Below, piece after piece: positions 17,398 to 25,188 of a stretch of DNA of 49,880 nt. Numbering within the stretch: position 1 is the first letter of the stretch; every line of letters begins with the position of its first letter. The notes under the pieces are model-generated. The model was not told where the DNA came from. It worked only from the letters and a program-made list of their open reading frames with translations, and searched no databases. The stretch lies in contig CACNQW010000007.1 of NCBI GenBank assembly GCA_902622745.1, forward strand, positions 1 through 49,880, given 5' to 3'. The DNA is from an uncultured SAR116 cluster alpha proteobacterium (lineage in GTDB: Bacteria > Pseudomonadota > Alphaproteobacteria > Puniceispirillales > Marisalimonadaceae). The translations under genes were made by a program, and so were the position numbers.

Positions 17398-18024
17398 TTA
17401 ACCTCCAAGGTTTTTAATATTATTGAAAATTTTAATAGATTCTTTTTGAATTTCAAATAATCTTTGATTTTCTATATTTTTGATCATTTCATCTCTTTTG
17501 GTTTTAGCTGACTTTATACCAAGAGCTACTGCAACATTATACCACTTATATGCATTTTCAAAGTTAGGTTCAGGTGAAAGTTCTAAATTCCATTTAGCAA
17601 TTTGAACAATTGCAAGTTTGTTTCCAGTTACTGCAAGTTTATTAAGAAATAATTTAATCTTTTCATTAATTTTCAATTTATTTTCATCATCAATTAAATC
17701 ATTTAATTTGTCTAAAATATTAGAACTATTTTTTAATCCACCAAGTTTTGAAGTATTTGCCCAGAAATAAGACATTTCAAAATCTTGTGTAGTAATGTCT
17801 CCAGAATACAGTATTTTTGCATAAAGTAGTTGAGCCTTTGGCTTGTTTTTTTCTGATAAATTTTTAAGTTCATTTATAGCTTTAGAAAATTGATTGTTTT
17901 TTAAGTGCTCATATACATCTTTAATATTTTTATTACTATTATGACTACTGCCATATGAAGTATTGGTTGTTATTGTTAGATTAAGGGCTAATATTAAAAA
18001 ATAAATAATTTTACTGATTTTCAA
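17398..18024 (-). CDS. Secreted SEL1/TPR-like repeat protein
   Basis: A 208-aa protein with a signal peptide (cleavage near SYG-SS), followed by alpha-helical repeats of the SEL1/TPR type. Examples are 'KAINELKNLSEKNKPKAQLL', 'DFEMSYFWANTSKLGG' and 'NAYKWYNVAVALGIKSAK'; the last is the typical Sel1 W-Y-A-A-L-G pattern. These repeats mediate protein contacts in the periplasm. The start is TTG, supported by GGGAG 8 nt upstream, which sits in the end of the NHLP-like gene. It probably acts together with the small proteins of this operon. Confidence 0.75.
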   Translation of the reverse strand: MKISKIIYFLILALNLTITTNTSYGSSHNSNKNIKDVYEHLKNNQFSKAINELKNLSEKNKPKAQLLYAKILYSGDITTQDFEMSYFWANTSKLGGLKNSSNILDKLNDLIDDENKLKINEKIKLFLNKLAVTGNKLAIVQIAKWNLELSPEPNFENAYKWYNVAVALGIKSAKTKRDEMIKNIENQRLFEIQKESIKIFNNIKNLGG

Positions 18025-18028
18025 AAGT

Positions 18029-18418
18029 TTATCTCCCAGCCATCATTATCAGTTGAAGTTGAACTACTCTAACTTTAAAGTTTGATTTGCCTTTTCTTTC
18101 ATAAACAACAATTTTAGGTCTTTTTGTATCAGGTTTTTGAAACTCTAAAAACATTTCTTCAGGTAAAAAAACACCATTGTCAGACAAAGTTTTCAATGGA
18201 TCCTTTTTAAAAATTTCTTTAAAATTTTCGTCTATCCAAGTTCTTGCTAATACTCTTCCAAGTATTTCTGGTAAATATTTTTTAACTTCATTTCTATTTT
18301 CAAGAAATATTTCATTGTCGACTAAATCTAAAATTGAACTCTCATTATATTTAACGGGCAATTTTTCTTTTGCCTTAGTTGATACAATTAGTTCCTTGCT
18401 TTTTGATATTGAAGACAT
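18029..18418 (-). CDS. NHLP-like (nitrile hydratase leader-type) protein, possible RiPP precursor
   Basis: A 129-aa protein whose middle part (about residues 50-90) resembles the NHLP leader of nitrile-hydratase-derived RiPP precursors and the alpha subunit of nitrile hydratase: 'ILGRVLARTWIDENFKEIF' then 'KKDPLKTLSDNGVFLPEEM', matching the family scheme '...A..D..F...L..dP...L...G..lP'. After it comes a basic, Cys-free C-terminus ending in 'VVQLQLIMMAGR'. It has no metal-binding Cys cluster and so is not a nitrile hydratase. It heads an operon with three small or secreted proteins. No lanthipeptide, YcaO or radical-SAM enzyme is in the window, so a RiPP role is inference. Confidence 0.6.
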   Translation of the reverse strand: MSSISKSKELIVSTKAKEKLPVKYNESSILDLVDNEIFLENRNEVKKYLPEILGRVLARTWIDENFKEIFKKDPLKTLSDNGVFLPEEMFLEFQKPDTKRPKIVVYERKGKSNFKVRVVQLQLIMMAGR

Positions 18419-18463
18419 ATTAGTTATTATTATTTCATATTTAAACTTTTTTCAAATTTTGTT

Positions 18464-18492
18464 TATACCAAATTTTGGTATATTAATTGCAA
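18464..18492 (+). promoter_or_regulatory. Sigma-54 promoter with overlapping palindrome before the flgF-like gene
   Basis: TTGGTATATTAATTGCAA (18475-18492) satisfies GG-N10-GC, the -24/-12 signature of sigma-54 promoters. The -24 box is the right arm of a perfect 19-bp palindrome, TATACCAAATTTTGGTATA (18464-18482). The predicted start site is about 18502. Confidence 0.7.
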
Positions 18493-18501
18493 TATAGAAA
18501 T

Positions 18502-19323
18502 ATGCTAAATATCATTAAATCATCCTTAAACGCAAATATGAGAGGAATTTCCCTCATTTCAAACAATATTGCTAATAGTAATACGACAGCGTTTAAAAAA
18601 AGTTATAGTAATTTTTCAGATATATATTCAAAGAATATTAGTGATAATCCTAAAGGATTTTCAGGAATGGGAGTAATTAATGATTCTCCTAGAAAACAAA
18701 TGTTTCAAGGGCCACTTAAGCAAACTGACGGTGCATTAGATTTAGCTATTAGTGGTTTAGGATTTTTAACATTGGCTAGTTCAAATAATTTTGAAAACAG
18801 ATTTTACACAAGAGACGGAAGCTTAGGTTTGTCAAAAAATGGTGAGGTTGTAAATCAGCAAGGTTTAAATCTTCTTGCTCATCCAGTTGTAGATAACGCT
18901 ACATATAACCCAGAAATATTTGATAAAGTAACTATTCCTCCGAATAGAACTGATGAATTAGGGAATAACAGAATTCTTACAAATGTAAATGTATCATCAT
19001 CAGGTGTATTGAAAGCTGTATACGGATTGGATGAAGAAGTAGTGATTGCAAAAATACCGCTTACTTCTTTTGAAAGTATGGAATCTTTAAACTCTGAAGG
19101 TAATAATCTGTTTAAACCCACAGTAGAATCTGGAGAACCTATAGTAGGTATAGCATTAGAGAAAAATATGGGTGAAATTATCCCAGGTTTTTTGGAGGGT
19201 TCTAACGTAGAAATTACAGATGAGTTAGTTAAGATGCTTAAATACCAGCAGGCATACTCAGGAAATTCAAGACTATTGCAAACTGAGATAGATGTTACCA
19301 AAAGACTTATAGAAAATAGTTAG
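18502..19323 (+). CDS. Extra FlgE/FlgF/FlgG-family rod-hook protein
   Basis: A 273-aa axial protein with both family hallmarks: the N-terminal 'SNNIANSNTTAFKK' after about 20 residues, and the C-terminal coiled region 'EGSNVEITDELVKMLKYQQA' with 'NSRLLQTEIDVTKRL'. The central 'GALDLAISGLGFL' is also typical. It is not the locus FlgE, FlgF or FlgG, which are all present at 30581-36855, so it is a fourth paralogue standing alone. A TTG 15 nt upstream would lie inside the -12 box of the sigma-54 promoter, so the ATG at 18502 is the first sensible start, and it coincides with the predicted transcript start. It could be a short alternative hook or rod subunit. Confidence 0.82.
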   Translation: MLNIIKSSLNANMRGISLISNNIANSNTTAFKKSYSNFSDIYSKNISDNPKGFSGMGVINDSPRKQMFQGPLKQTDGALDLAISGLGFLTLASSNNFENRFYTRDGSLGLSKNGEVVNQQGLNLLAHPVVDNATYNPEIFDKVTIPPNRTDELGNNRILTNVNVSSSGVLKAVYGLDEEVVIAKIPLTSFESMESLNSEGNNLFKPTVESGEPIVGIALEKNMGEIIPGFLEGSNVEITDELVKMLKYQQAYSGNSRLLQTEIDVTKRLIENS

Positions 19324-19325
19324 GC

Positions 19326-19706
19326 TCAGAGAAGTGGTAAATAAATTTTATAATTATTAATTATTGTATTTATTTCATCATTAATTTCTAATATACCTTG
19401 TTTGTTAACTTTAAGATTTTCTGTAACATATAATTCGATTTTACCAGGTTTATCAAATTTCATAGAAAAAAAAGTATGGAATTTTTCAAAAAAATGATCC
19501 TCAGCTATTAAATTACCTTCCATAATTGCTCTATTATGTTTTATTACGAGTTCTTGTTTTAAATTTGTATTTGAATTAACTAAAAATAAATCGCATCTAC
19601 CTTTATAAATATTTAACAAACTACAAGATAAATTATAGAACATAATATTTGGATTATGGATGTATCTTACATCAATAGATTGAATTTGCATTTCCAGCTT
19701 ATTCAT
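19326..19706 (-). CDS. Hypothetical protein downstream of fliA
   Basis: A 126-aa soluble protein that I do not recognise. The predicted content is mostly beta strands: 'YIHNPNIMFYNLSCSLLNIY', 'GRCDLFLVNSNTNLKQELV', 'KFDKPGKIELYVTENLKV'. It overlaps the end of fliA by 8 nt and its stop is 2 nt from the stop of the convergent flgF-like gene. As last gene of the flhA-flhF-flhG-fliA operon it probably has a flagellar role. No signal peptide or membrane helix. Confidence 0.7.
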   Translation of the reverse strand: MNKLEMQIQSIDVRYIHNPNIMFYNLSCSLLNIYKGRCDLFLVNSNTNLKQELVIKHNRAIMEGNLIAEDHFFEKFHTFFSMKFDKPGKIELYVTENLKVNKQGILEINDEINTIINNYKIYLPLL

Positions 19707-20418
19707 AATTTGAGTTTAATTCATCTTTAATTTTTGATCTTATAAGCTTTAAAGCAGATGATTTTATTTGAGAAACTCTTCCTGTAGAGATTTCTAAGAT
19801 TTTTGCAATTTCATAAATATTTAATTCTTCTACATAATAAAGTTGAATTAGCATTGCTTGTTTCTCATTCAAAAACCCCAAAGATTTTTTTAATATTTCT
19901 TTTAATTCTTGAGTATTAATATTTTCTTCAGGATTCTCATCTTGACTTACAAACCAATAAGAAAATTCATCATAAATATCATCAATATTTTTAATAGTGC
20001 TTGCTTGAAAAGCTGCTTCCCATTCTAAATATTTATTATGGTCAATATTAATTTCTTTTGCAATTTCAATTGTATCAGGCTCTCTGCCAAGTTTTTTACT
20101 TAAATGTTCAACAGCATTTTCAGTTAATTTTTTCATTTTAATTGTCGATCTACACAAATTAGAATTTTTTCTTAAATAATCTAAAATTTCTCCTCTTATT
20201 CTAAGACTTGCATAAGCACTGAAAGAAGCATCTTTAACTGGGGTATAATTTTGTGCGGCAGAAATTAATCCTATCATGCCAATTTGGATTAAGTCTTCAA
20301 TATCGATTATTGATTGAACTCGTCCATGAAGATGCCATGCTATTTTTTTAACAAGTTGATGATTATTTTGAATCAAATCTTCAACTTTAGGGGCAATAAT
20401 TGTTTGATAGTTATTCAT
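19699..20418 (-). CDS. fliA: RNA polymerase sigma-28 factor FliA
   Basis: Flagellar sigma factor of 239 aa, the normal length. Region 2 contains 'DLIQIGMIGLISAAQNYTP' and 'FSAYASLRIRGEILDYLRKN', both highly typical of FliA. Region 3 contains 'KLGREPDTIEIAKEIN'. Region 4 has the helix-turn-helix 'IYEIAKILEISTGRVSQIKS' near residue 205. It directs late flagellar genes (flagellin, chaperones, motor and chemotaxis genes) and is held back by FlgM, encoded at 27503. It sits 4 nt after flhG in the order flhA-flhF-flhG-fliA. Candidate target promoters with a GTCGTA core are present in this window. Confidence 0.95.
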   Translation of the reverse strand: MNNYQTIIAPKVEDLIQNNHQLVKKIAWHLHGRVQSIIDIEDLIQIGMIGLISAAQNYTPVKDASFSAYASLRIRGEILDYLRKNSNLCRSTIKMKKLTENAVEHLSKKLGREPDTIEIAKEINIDHNKYLEWEAAFQASTIKNIDDIYDEFSYWFVSQDENPEENINTQELKEILKKSLGFLNEKQAMLIQLYYVEELNIYEIAKILEISTGRVSQIKSSALKLIRSKIKDELNSNYE

Positions 20419-20422
20419 TTAA

Positions 20423-21193
20423 TTATTCAAAAAATTTAATACTTTTATTTTTATTTGATTTGAGGTTTTGTAAATTTTTACAAATATTTTCAAAATATTC
20501 TGTCTCTTTTATATTTTGATTATCAATTATCGGTTTTCTTGATAATATAGACTGCTTTATTAATTTTGAATGTTTCAAAGCTCCCAAATATGTTAATTTT
20601 ACATCTAAAAATTTGGTAGATATTGACCTAAATTTTTCAAAATGATTTTTTGCTTGAAAATCACTATTACTCATATTCCAAACAATACCAAAATTATTTA
20701 ATTTTTCATCTAAATAACTAGCTTTTACTAAACTATAAGCATCTGCAAAGCTTGTTGGTTCACTTACTAGTACAGTAATTATTTTGTTAGCAGCTGACAT
20801 GAAGGAAATTGAAGAAGCGTCTGCTCCAGCACCTATATCAATAATCATATAGTCATATGTTTTTTTTATATCATTAAAGCTCTTTATTATGTTATATCTT
20901 TCTGAGTTATCAAGATTAAGTAATGAATGTACAGCGCTTCCTCCAGATATAAAATCTAAATTTTTGTTAATTTTGTAAGATATTTTACTTATAGGTATTT
21001 TTTTATTAATGAAATCATCAAGACTTTTTTCTGGATTAACTCCTAATATCAAATGTGCATTTGCCATTCCTAAATCCGCGTCCAATAGCAAAGTCTTGTT
21101 TCCATTTTTTGCTAATGTTAAAGCAACATTTACAGCGATAGTTGTTTTACCAACCCCACCTTTACCACTTGATACAGCGACAGTCTCAGTCAT
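20423..21193 (-). CDS. flhG: FlhG (YlxH/FleN) flagellar-number ATPase
   Basis: MinD-like ATPase of 256 aa. Deviant Walker A '[16 protein letters not shown]' near residue 9, '[17 protein letters not shown]' near residue 35 (the DADLG.AN.. motif is typical of FlhG) and Walker B '[20 protein letters not shown]' near residue 110. FlhG counteracts FlhF, limits flagellar number and in several gammaproteobacteria restrains the sigma-54 activator FleQ/FlrA. It lies 21 nt after flhF. The usual C-terminal amphipathic helix may be represented by the Lys/Phe-rich tail. Confidence 0.93.
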   Translation of the reverse strand: MTETVAVSSGKGGVGKTTIAVNVALTLAKNGNKTLLLDADLGMANAHLILGVNPEKSLDDFINKKIPISKISYKINKNLDFISGGSAVHSLLNLDNSERYNIIKSFNDIKKTYDYMIIDIGAGADASSISFMSAANKIITVLVSEPTSFADAYSLVKASYLDEKLNNFGIVWNMSNSDFQAKNHFEKFRSISTKFLDVKLTYLGALKHSKLIKQSILSRKPIIDNQNIKETEYFENICKNLQNLKSNKNKSIKFFE

Positions 21194-21214
21194 AAAATTA
21201 CCTTTTAATAAGTA

Positions 21215-22357
21215 TTAATTATTTTCTTTCATATATTGTGCCAAAATAAGGCTGTTTGCAAAAGCAATTGAGTCTATAATGTTTTTTGTCCCAGATAATA
21301 AGCTAAGTTTACAATTTAAATCATGATACATTGAAAAATCATAAGAATTTACCATTATCTCATCTAGTTTTGTTAAAACATTAGTAAAGGAAAGTCCATC
21401 AAGATAACTTACCTGTTTTTCTAAGCTTTTAAAATTTATTCCAGATTGTATTACGTTTATAAGTAATTTTCCATGATCTAAAATTACAGCTTTGAAATAA
21501 TTTTTAAAATTTTTGTCAACAAAAAAATCTTTAGAAATATCAATTATTATTATTTTATTTTGATTTTCTATTAAATATTTATCCAAATCTTCAATTATTG
21601 AAAAAGAATTAACGTTTAGATTTAAAACTCTTCCAAAATGAAATAAATTAGATATTTTGTTTGGTGATTTACTAAGGCTTACTAGTTCAATATTATCATT
21701 GTTATGAGATGATGTTGACTGGTCGAGAAGATAAGAAGCAATTTTTGAACAGATTAATGTTTTTCCTACACCAGTTAATCCGGTAACAAAAATAGTTTTA
21801 GAGTTCAATAATTCATCTTTTAAATTATAAGTAAGTTTATTAGCCAGAATATTATAAAAATTATCTTTTGATCTTGAGATTTCTTTTTGATTTAATTCTT
21901 CAAATACACTGTTTATTGTTTGTTTTGAATATCCTTCTTTTAAAAGCCTTATAAAATCTGTACTGTCAACATTACTATTCAAAGAGGATAAATCAGTAAT
22001 AATACTCGTGTTTAAAATTGATTTAATTTCATGTTTAAAATTTTCTAAATCTATTTTAGAAACAAATTTTTGATTAATCGCCGATTTATCATTACTATCA
22101 TTTTTTACAATGGGATTTATATTAATATTAGTATGATTTTTAGATAATGGAACTTTTGAAAAAAATTCTTGAAAATTAGGTTTTTTATTATTTTTTTTAT
22201 TTGATTTTAAAATATCTTTAATATCATTTGAACCAATTATTTCTATTTTTTCACCAATTTTTTTTGTAGATAAAATCACAGCATCTTGACCTAGTACTCT
22301 TGCAATTTCATCCATTGCAGTCATGCTGTCATCTGATAAGACTTTATGTTGTGTCAT
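21215..22357 (-). CDS. flhF: FlhF, SRP-type GTPase for flagellar placement (divergent)
   Basis: The N-terminal basic region includes 'AMDEIARVLGQDAVILSTKK', the FlhF hallmark. A variable linker leads to an SRP-GTPase NG domain with G1 'GLTGVGKTLICSKI' near residue 190 and G4 'TKLDE' near residue 345. The G3 position, normally DTAGR, reads 'IIIDISKDFF': the Asp remains but the TAGR is lost. GTP hydrolysis may therefore be weak, and it may act mainly as a GTP-dependent dimer. The start is set at 22357, where GGAG stands 8 nt upstream; the longer start overlaps the end of flhA. FlhF recruits the first basal-body components to the pole. Confidence 0.88.
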   Translation of the reverse strand: MTQHKVLSDDSMTAMDEIARVLGQDAVILSTKKIGEKIEIIGSNDIKDILKSNKKNNKKPNFQEFFSKVPLSKNHTNININPIVKNDSNDKSAINQKFVSKIDLENFKHEIKSILNTSIITDLSSLNSNVDSTDFIRLLKEGYSKQTINSVFEELNQKEISRSKDNFYNILANKLTYNLKDELLNSKTIFVTGLTGVGKTLICSKIASYLLDQSTSSHNNDNIELVSLSKSPNKISNLFHFGRVLNLNVNSFSIIEDLDKYLIENQNKIIIIDISKDFFVDKNFKNYFKAVILDHGKLLINVIQSGINFKSLEKQVSYLDGLSFTNVLTKLDEIMVNSYDFSMYHDLNCKLSLLSGTKNIIDSIAFANSLILAQYMKENN

Positions 22358-22379
22358 TTTGATTTCTCCATAATTTAAT

Positions 22380-24494
22380 CTAATTTTTATTCTCTTGATC
22401 AAGGCTAATAGTTGCTATTACATCAATTTTTTTATCATCTGGTAGTTCTGTAAAAGATAGCACATCTATATTATCAATATGCTGTCTTAACATTAATGAG
22501 ATATCTTTTCTAATTGCTGGGGCAGTAATTAGAACAGGTTTTTTATTTTCATTTTGTAATTTTTCTGTGGCATTGTTTATTGAGCTTACTATATTTTGAA
22601 TTAATGTCGGTTCTAGTATCAAGCCATTTTCACCAGATTGATTTGCTATATTTAAAATCATTTGTTCTAAATTTCCTGAAAATGTTATGATTGGTAAAGC
22701 TTGGTTCAATGGCGCTATTTGCTGAATTAATAAGCCTACTACTGTAGGTCTAACAATTTCTGCTAGATCATATGGGGATAGATTTTTATTATTTATTGTT
22801 GATAATTTTTCTAGAATTTTTCTTAAGTCACTTATTGGTATTCTCTCTGATAATAAAGATTTAAGTACTGTGGTTAGAATATTTAAAGGAAAAATTTTTG
22901 GAACAGTTAAAGATACTAATTGAGGAGAAGTCTTGCCAAGATTGTCTAGTAATGATTGTACATCATCCTGTCCAATTAACTCACTAGAAAACTTATTTAA
23001 AAGTTGATTGAGATGTGTTGCAATTACAGCTTCTGGTTCAACTACCATATAACCTAAACTTTCAGCTTTTGAAACTTCATGTTTTTCTATCCATGTAGAA
23101 TCCATTTTAAAACTAGGGTCCTTTACATCAATACCTTCTATTTTAGTTTGTGAGCTGTCACTTGGAATAGCTAATAATAAATTTGGATAAATTTTGTCTT
23201 CACCAACAATTGTTTGACCAATTCTTATTCTGTATGTATTTGAATCTAAAGTTAAGTCATCTCTAACTCTAACTTGTGGAACAATAAAGCCAAGTTCTTT
23301 AGATAATTGTTTTCTAACTCCAGTTATTCTAGAGATAAGCGGTCCTTCATTATTATCATCTACTAACTGTATGAGGCCATAACCTAATTGCATGGAAATC
23401 TGAGAATTGTCTGATATTTCATCTAGCTCAATATTATTTGTTTCGGCTTGATCTGAAATAGAATTTCCATCTTCCGCTAAAATTTCGTCTTCATTTTCTT
23501 TATTAGTTTTATTTTTATAGAGATAATACCATATCAAAAAGGATAAACCTGAGGCTATTAAAAACAAAAAATTTGGCATTCCAGGTATCATTCCGATTAA
23601 AAACAAAACAGCTGAACTTGGTAACCATGCTTCTTTAATGCCTATTTGTGAACCTATTTGTTCTGATAAATCATGATTAGAAGATATTCTTGTAACAATG
23701 ATTGCAGTAGATATTGCTAATAATAATGATGGAATTTGAGCAACTAGGCCGTCACCAACTGATAAAATTATATAATTTTCTGCAGCAGTTGCTAATGGTA
23801 AATCATGCTGCGCCAGACCAATTGTTAGACCACCAATAATATTTATCAACAAAATTAAAATTCCTGCTATTGCGTCTCCTTTTACAAATTTTGATGCACC
23901 ATCCATAGCACCATAAAAATCAGCCTCTTTTGCAATTTCTTCTCTTCTACTTTTTGCATCTTCACTTGTTAGTAAACCTGCATTTAAATCTGCATCAATC
24001 GCCATTTGTTTTCCTGGCATTGCATCTAAGGTAAATCTTGCAGAAACTTCAGAAACTCTTCCTGCACCTTTTGTTACAACTACCAAATTAATTATTATTA
24101 GAATTGCAAACACAAATATCCCGACAACATAATTTCCAGCGATGACGAATGAACCAAATGCTTCAATTACTTTTCCAGCTGCCTCTGGCCCAGTATGACC
24201 TTGGCTTAAAACTATTCTTGTCGAAGCTACGTTGAGGCCTAATCTTAATATTGTTGCAAATAATAAGACTGTTGGAAAACTTGAAAAATCTAATGGTCTA
24301 AAAGTATGTAAAGCGACCATTAAAATTAATAAAGATAATAAAATGTTACTAGTAAAAAAAACATCAAGAAGGTAAGACGGCAATGGTATTACCATCATAA
24401 CAATTAAAACTAAAATTCCTAGAGGTAAAGCTAAAGATTTTAGTTTGTTAATTCCCAAAAATTGATGTGATATATTTTGTGTTGTCAAATTCAT
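22380..24494 (-). CDS. flhA: Flagellar export gate protein FlhA
   Basis: Flagellar type III export apparatus protein of 704 aa (normal length). The N-terminal half has about eight membrane helices with the conserved 'RPLDFSSFPTVLLFATILRL' near residue 65. The highly conserved cytoplasmic loop follows, with 'VTKGAGRVSEVSARFTLDAM', 'GKQMAIDADLNAGLL' and 'READFYGAMDGASKF'-like sequence (here KEADFYGAMDGASKF) near residues 140-210. The C-terminal cytoplasmic domain begins near residue 350 and binds export chaperones. AGGA lies 6-7 nt before the ATG. It is first in an operon with flhF, flhG and fliA, driven by a sigma-54-type promoter at 24575-24592. Confidence 0.97.
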   Translation of the reverse strand: MNLTTQNISHQFLGINKLKSLALPLGILVLIVMMVIPLPSYLLDVFFTSNILLSLLILMVALHTFRPLDFSSFPTVLLFATILRLGLNVASTRIVLSQGHTGPEAAGKVIEAFGSFVIAGNYVVGIFVFAILIIINLVVVTKGAGRVSEVSARFTLDAMPGKQMAIDADLNAGLLTSEDAKSRREEIAKEADFYGAMDGASKFVKGDAIAGILILLINIIGGLTIGLAQHDLPLATAAENYIILSVGDGLVAQIPSLLLAISTAIIVTRISSNHDLSEQIGSQIGIKEAWLPSSAVLFLIGMIPGMPNFLFLIASGLSFLIWYYLYKNKTNKENEDEILAEDGNSISDQAETNNIELDEISDNSQISMQLGYGLIQLVDDNNEGPLISRITGVRKQLSKELGFIVPQVRVRDDLTLDSNTYRIRIGQTIVGEDKIYPNLLLAIPSDSSQTKIEGIDVKDPSFKMDSTWIEKHEVSKAESLGYMVVEPEAVIATHLNQLLNKFSSELIGQDDVQSLLDNLGKTSPQLVSLTVPKIFPLNILTTVLKSLLSERIPISDLRKILEKLSTINNKNLSPYDLAEIVRPTVVGLLIQQIAPLNQALPIITFSGNLEQMILNIANQSGENGLILEPTLIQNIVSSINNATEKLQNENKKPVLITAPAIRKDISLMLRQHIDNIDVLSFTELPDDKKIDVIATISLDQENKN

Positions 24495-24574
24495 GACGCT
24501 TCCTGATTAAATTTATTCAATAAAAACATATAGTTAAAGTCTCAATAATTTATATTTTCAAATTATAAAAGATG

Positions 24575-24592
24575 AAGCAAGAATGATGCCAA
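24575..24592 (-). promoter_or_regulatory. Sigma-54 promoter for flhA-flhF-flhG-fliA
   Basis: On the minus strand the sequence TTGGCATCATTCTTGCTT (24592 to 24575) satisfies GG-N10-GC with a good TTGGCA -24 box and TTGC -12 box. It lies 80-100 nt before the flhA start and faces away from the flgP promoter. Confidence 0.75.
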
Positions 24593-24638
24593 TTAAATTA
24601 AATTTGATAGTTGTATAAAGAAATCTTATAAATCAATG

Positions 24639-24656
24639 TTGGCATAAAAAATGCAA
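24639..24656 (+). promoter_or_regulatory. Sigma-54 promoter for flgP-flgT-LysM-flgA
   Basis: TTGGCATAAAAAATGCAA satisfies GG-N10-GC. The predicted transcript start is about 24666 and the flgP ribosome-binding site AGGAG follows at 24671. Confidence 0.78.
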
Positions 24657-24681
24657 ACTAATCTCAAATTAGGAGATTATA

Positions 24682-25185
24682 ATGAAGTTTTTTAAACAAA
24701 TAAAAATTTTAATACCATTTTGTATTATATCATTAACTGGTTGTATTCAAAGTTTCGAAGATTTAAGAATGTCAAAAAACAACTCAATCAATATTGATAA
24801 GAATACAAATGGAATAGTTGCATTAAAAGAAGTTTTTGATAGCTCTGTTGAAAAAATACCAACCTTAACCGCAGTAGGTTATGCTGTTGTTTCTAGTCAA
24901 CCTGGCAGAACTCAAGCTCAAAAAAGATTAATGGCTATAAGATCTTCAAGAATGTCAGCCATGAGAGAATTAGCTGAACAAATTCATGGAATTCAAGTTG
25001 ACTCCAATACTACCGTAATTGATCTAATGGTTCAAAATGATACTTTTAGAGCAGTTGTTAAAGGAGTTATAAGAGGTGCAAAGACTGTGAGAATAAACCC
25101 AACTGGTAATGATACATACGAAACAGTTCTTGAAATTGACAGAGACATGATGATGGCTTTATTAAGAAACGCAAGAAGAACTTAA
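24682..25185 (+). CDS. flgP: FlgP/LPP20-family outer-membrane lipoprotein
   Basis: A 167-aa lipoprotein: signal peptide with lipobox 'LTGC' at residues 19-22, then a domain of the LPP20/FlgP type. Typical stretches are 'LTAVGYAVVSSQPGRTQAQK', 'RLMAIRSSRMSAMRELAEQI' and 'AVVKGVIRGAKTVRINPTGN', ending in 'YETVLEIDRDMMMALLR'. In Vibrio and Campylobacter FlgP builds outer-membrane rings or disks around the flagellar motor. AGGAG before the ATG is clear. It is the first gene of an operon with flgT (3 nt downstream), a LysM protein and flgA. Confidence 0.85.
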   Translation: MKFFKQIKILIPFCIISLTGCIQSFEDLRMSKNNSINIDKNTNGIVALKEVFDSSVEKIPTLTAVGYAVVSSQPGRTQAQKRLMAIRSSRMSAMRELAEQIHGIQVDSNTTVIDLMVQNDTFRAVVKGVIRGAKTVRINPTGNDTYETVLEIDRDMMMALLRNARRT

Positions 25186-25188
25186 TTT

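Noticed and set aside
18029-18418. Call as nitrile hydratase alpha subunit
   Set aside because: No metal-binding Cys cluster and far too short; only the leader-like part is shared.
18464-18482. 19-bp perfect palindrome considered as a separate repressor operator
   Set aside because: Its right half is the sigma-54 -24 box and no second copy was noticed; kept only as part of the promoter entry.
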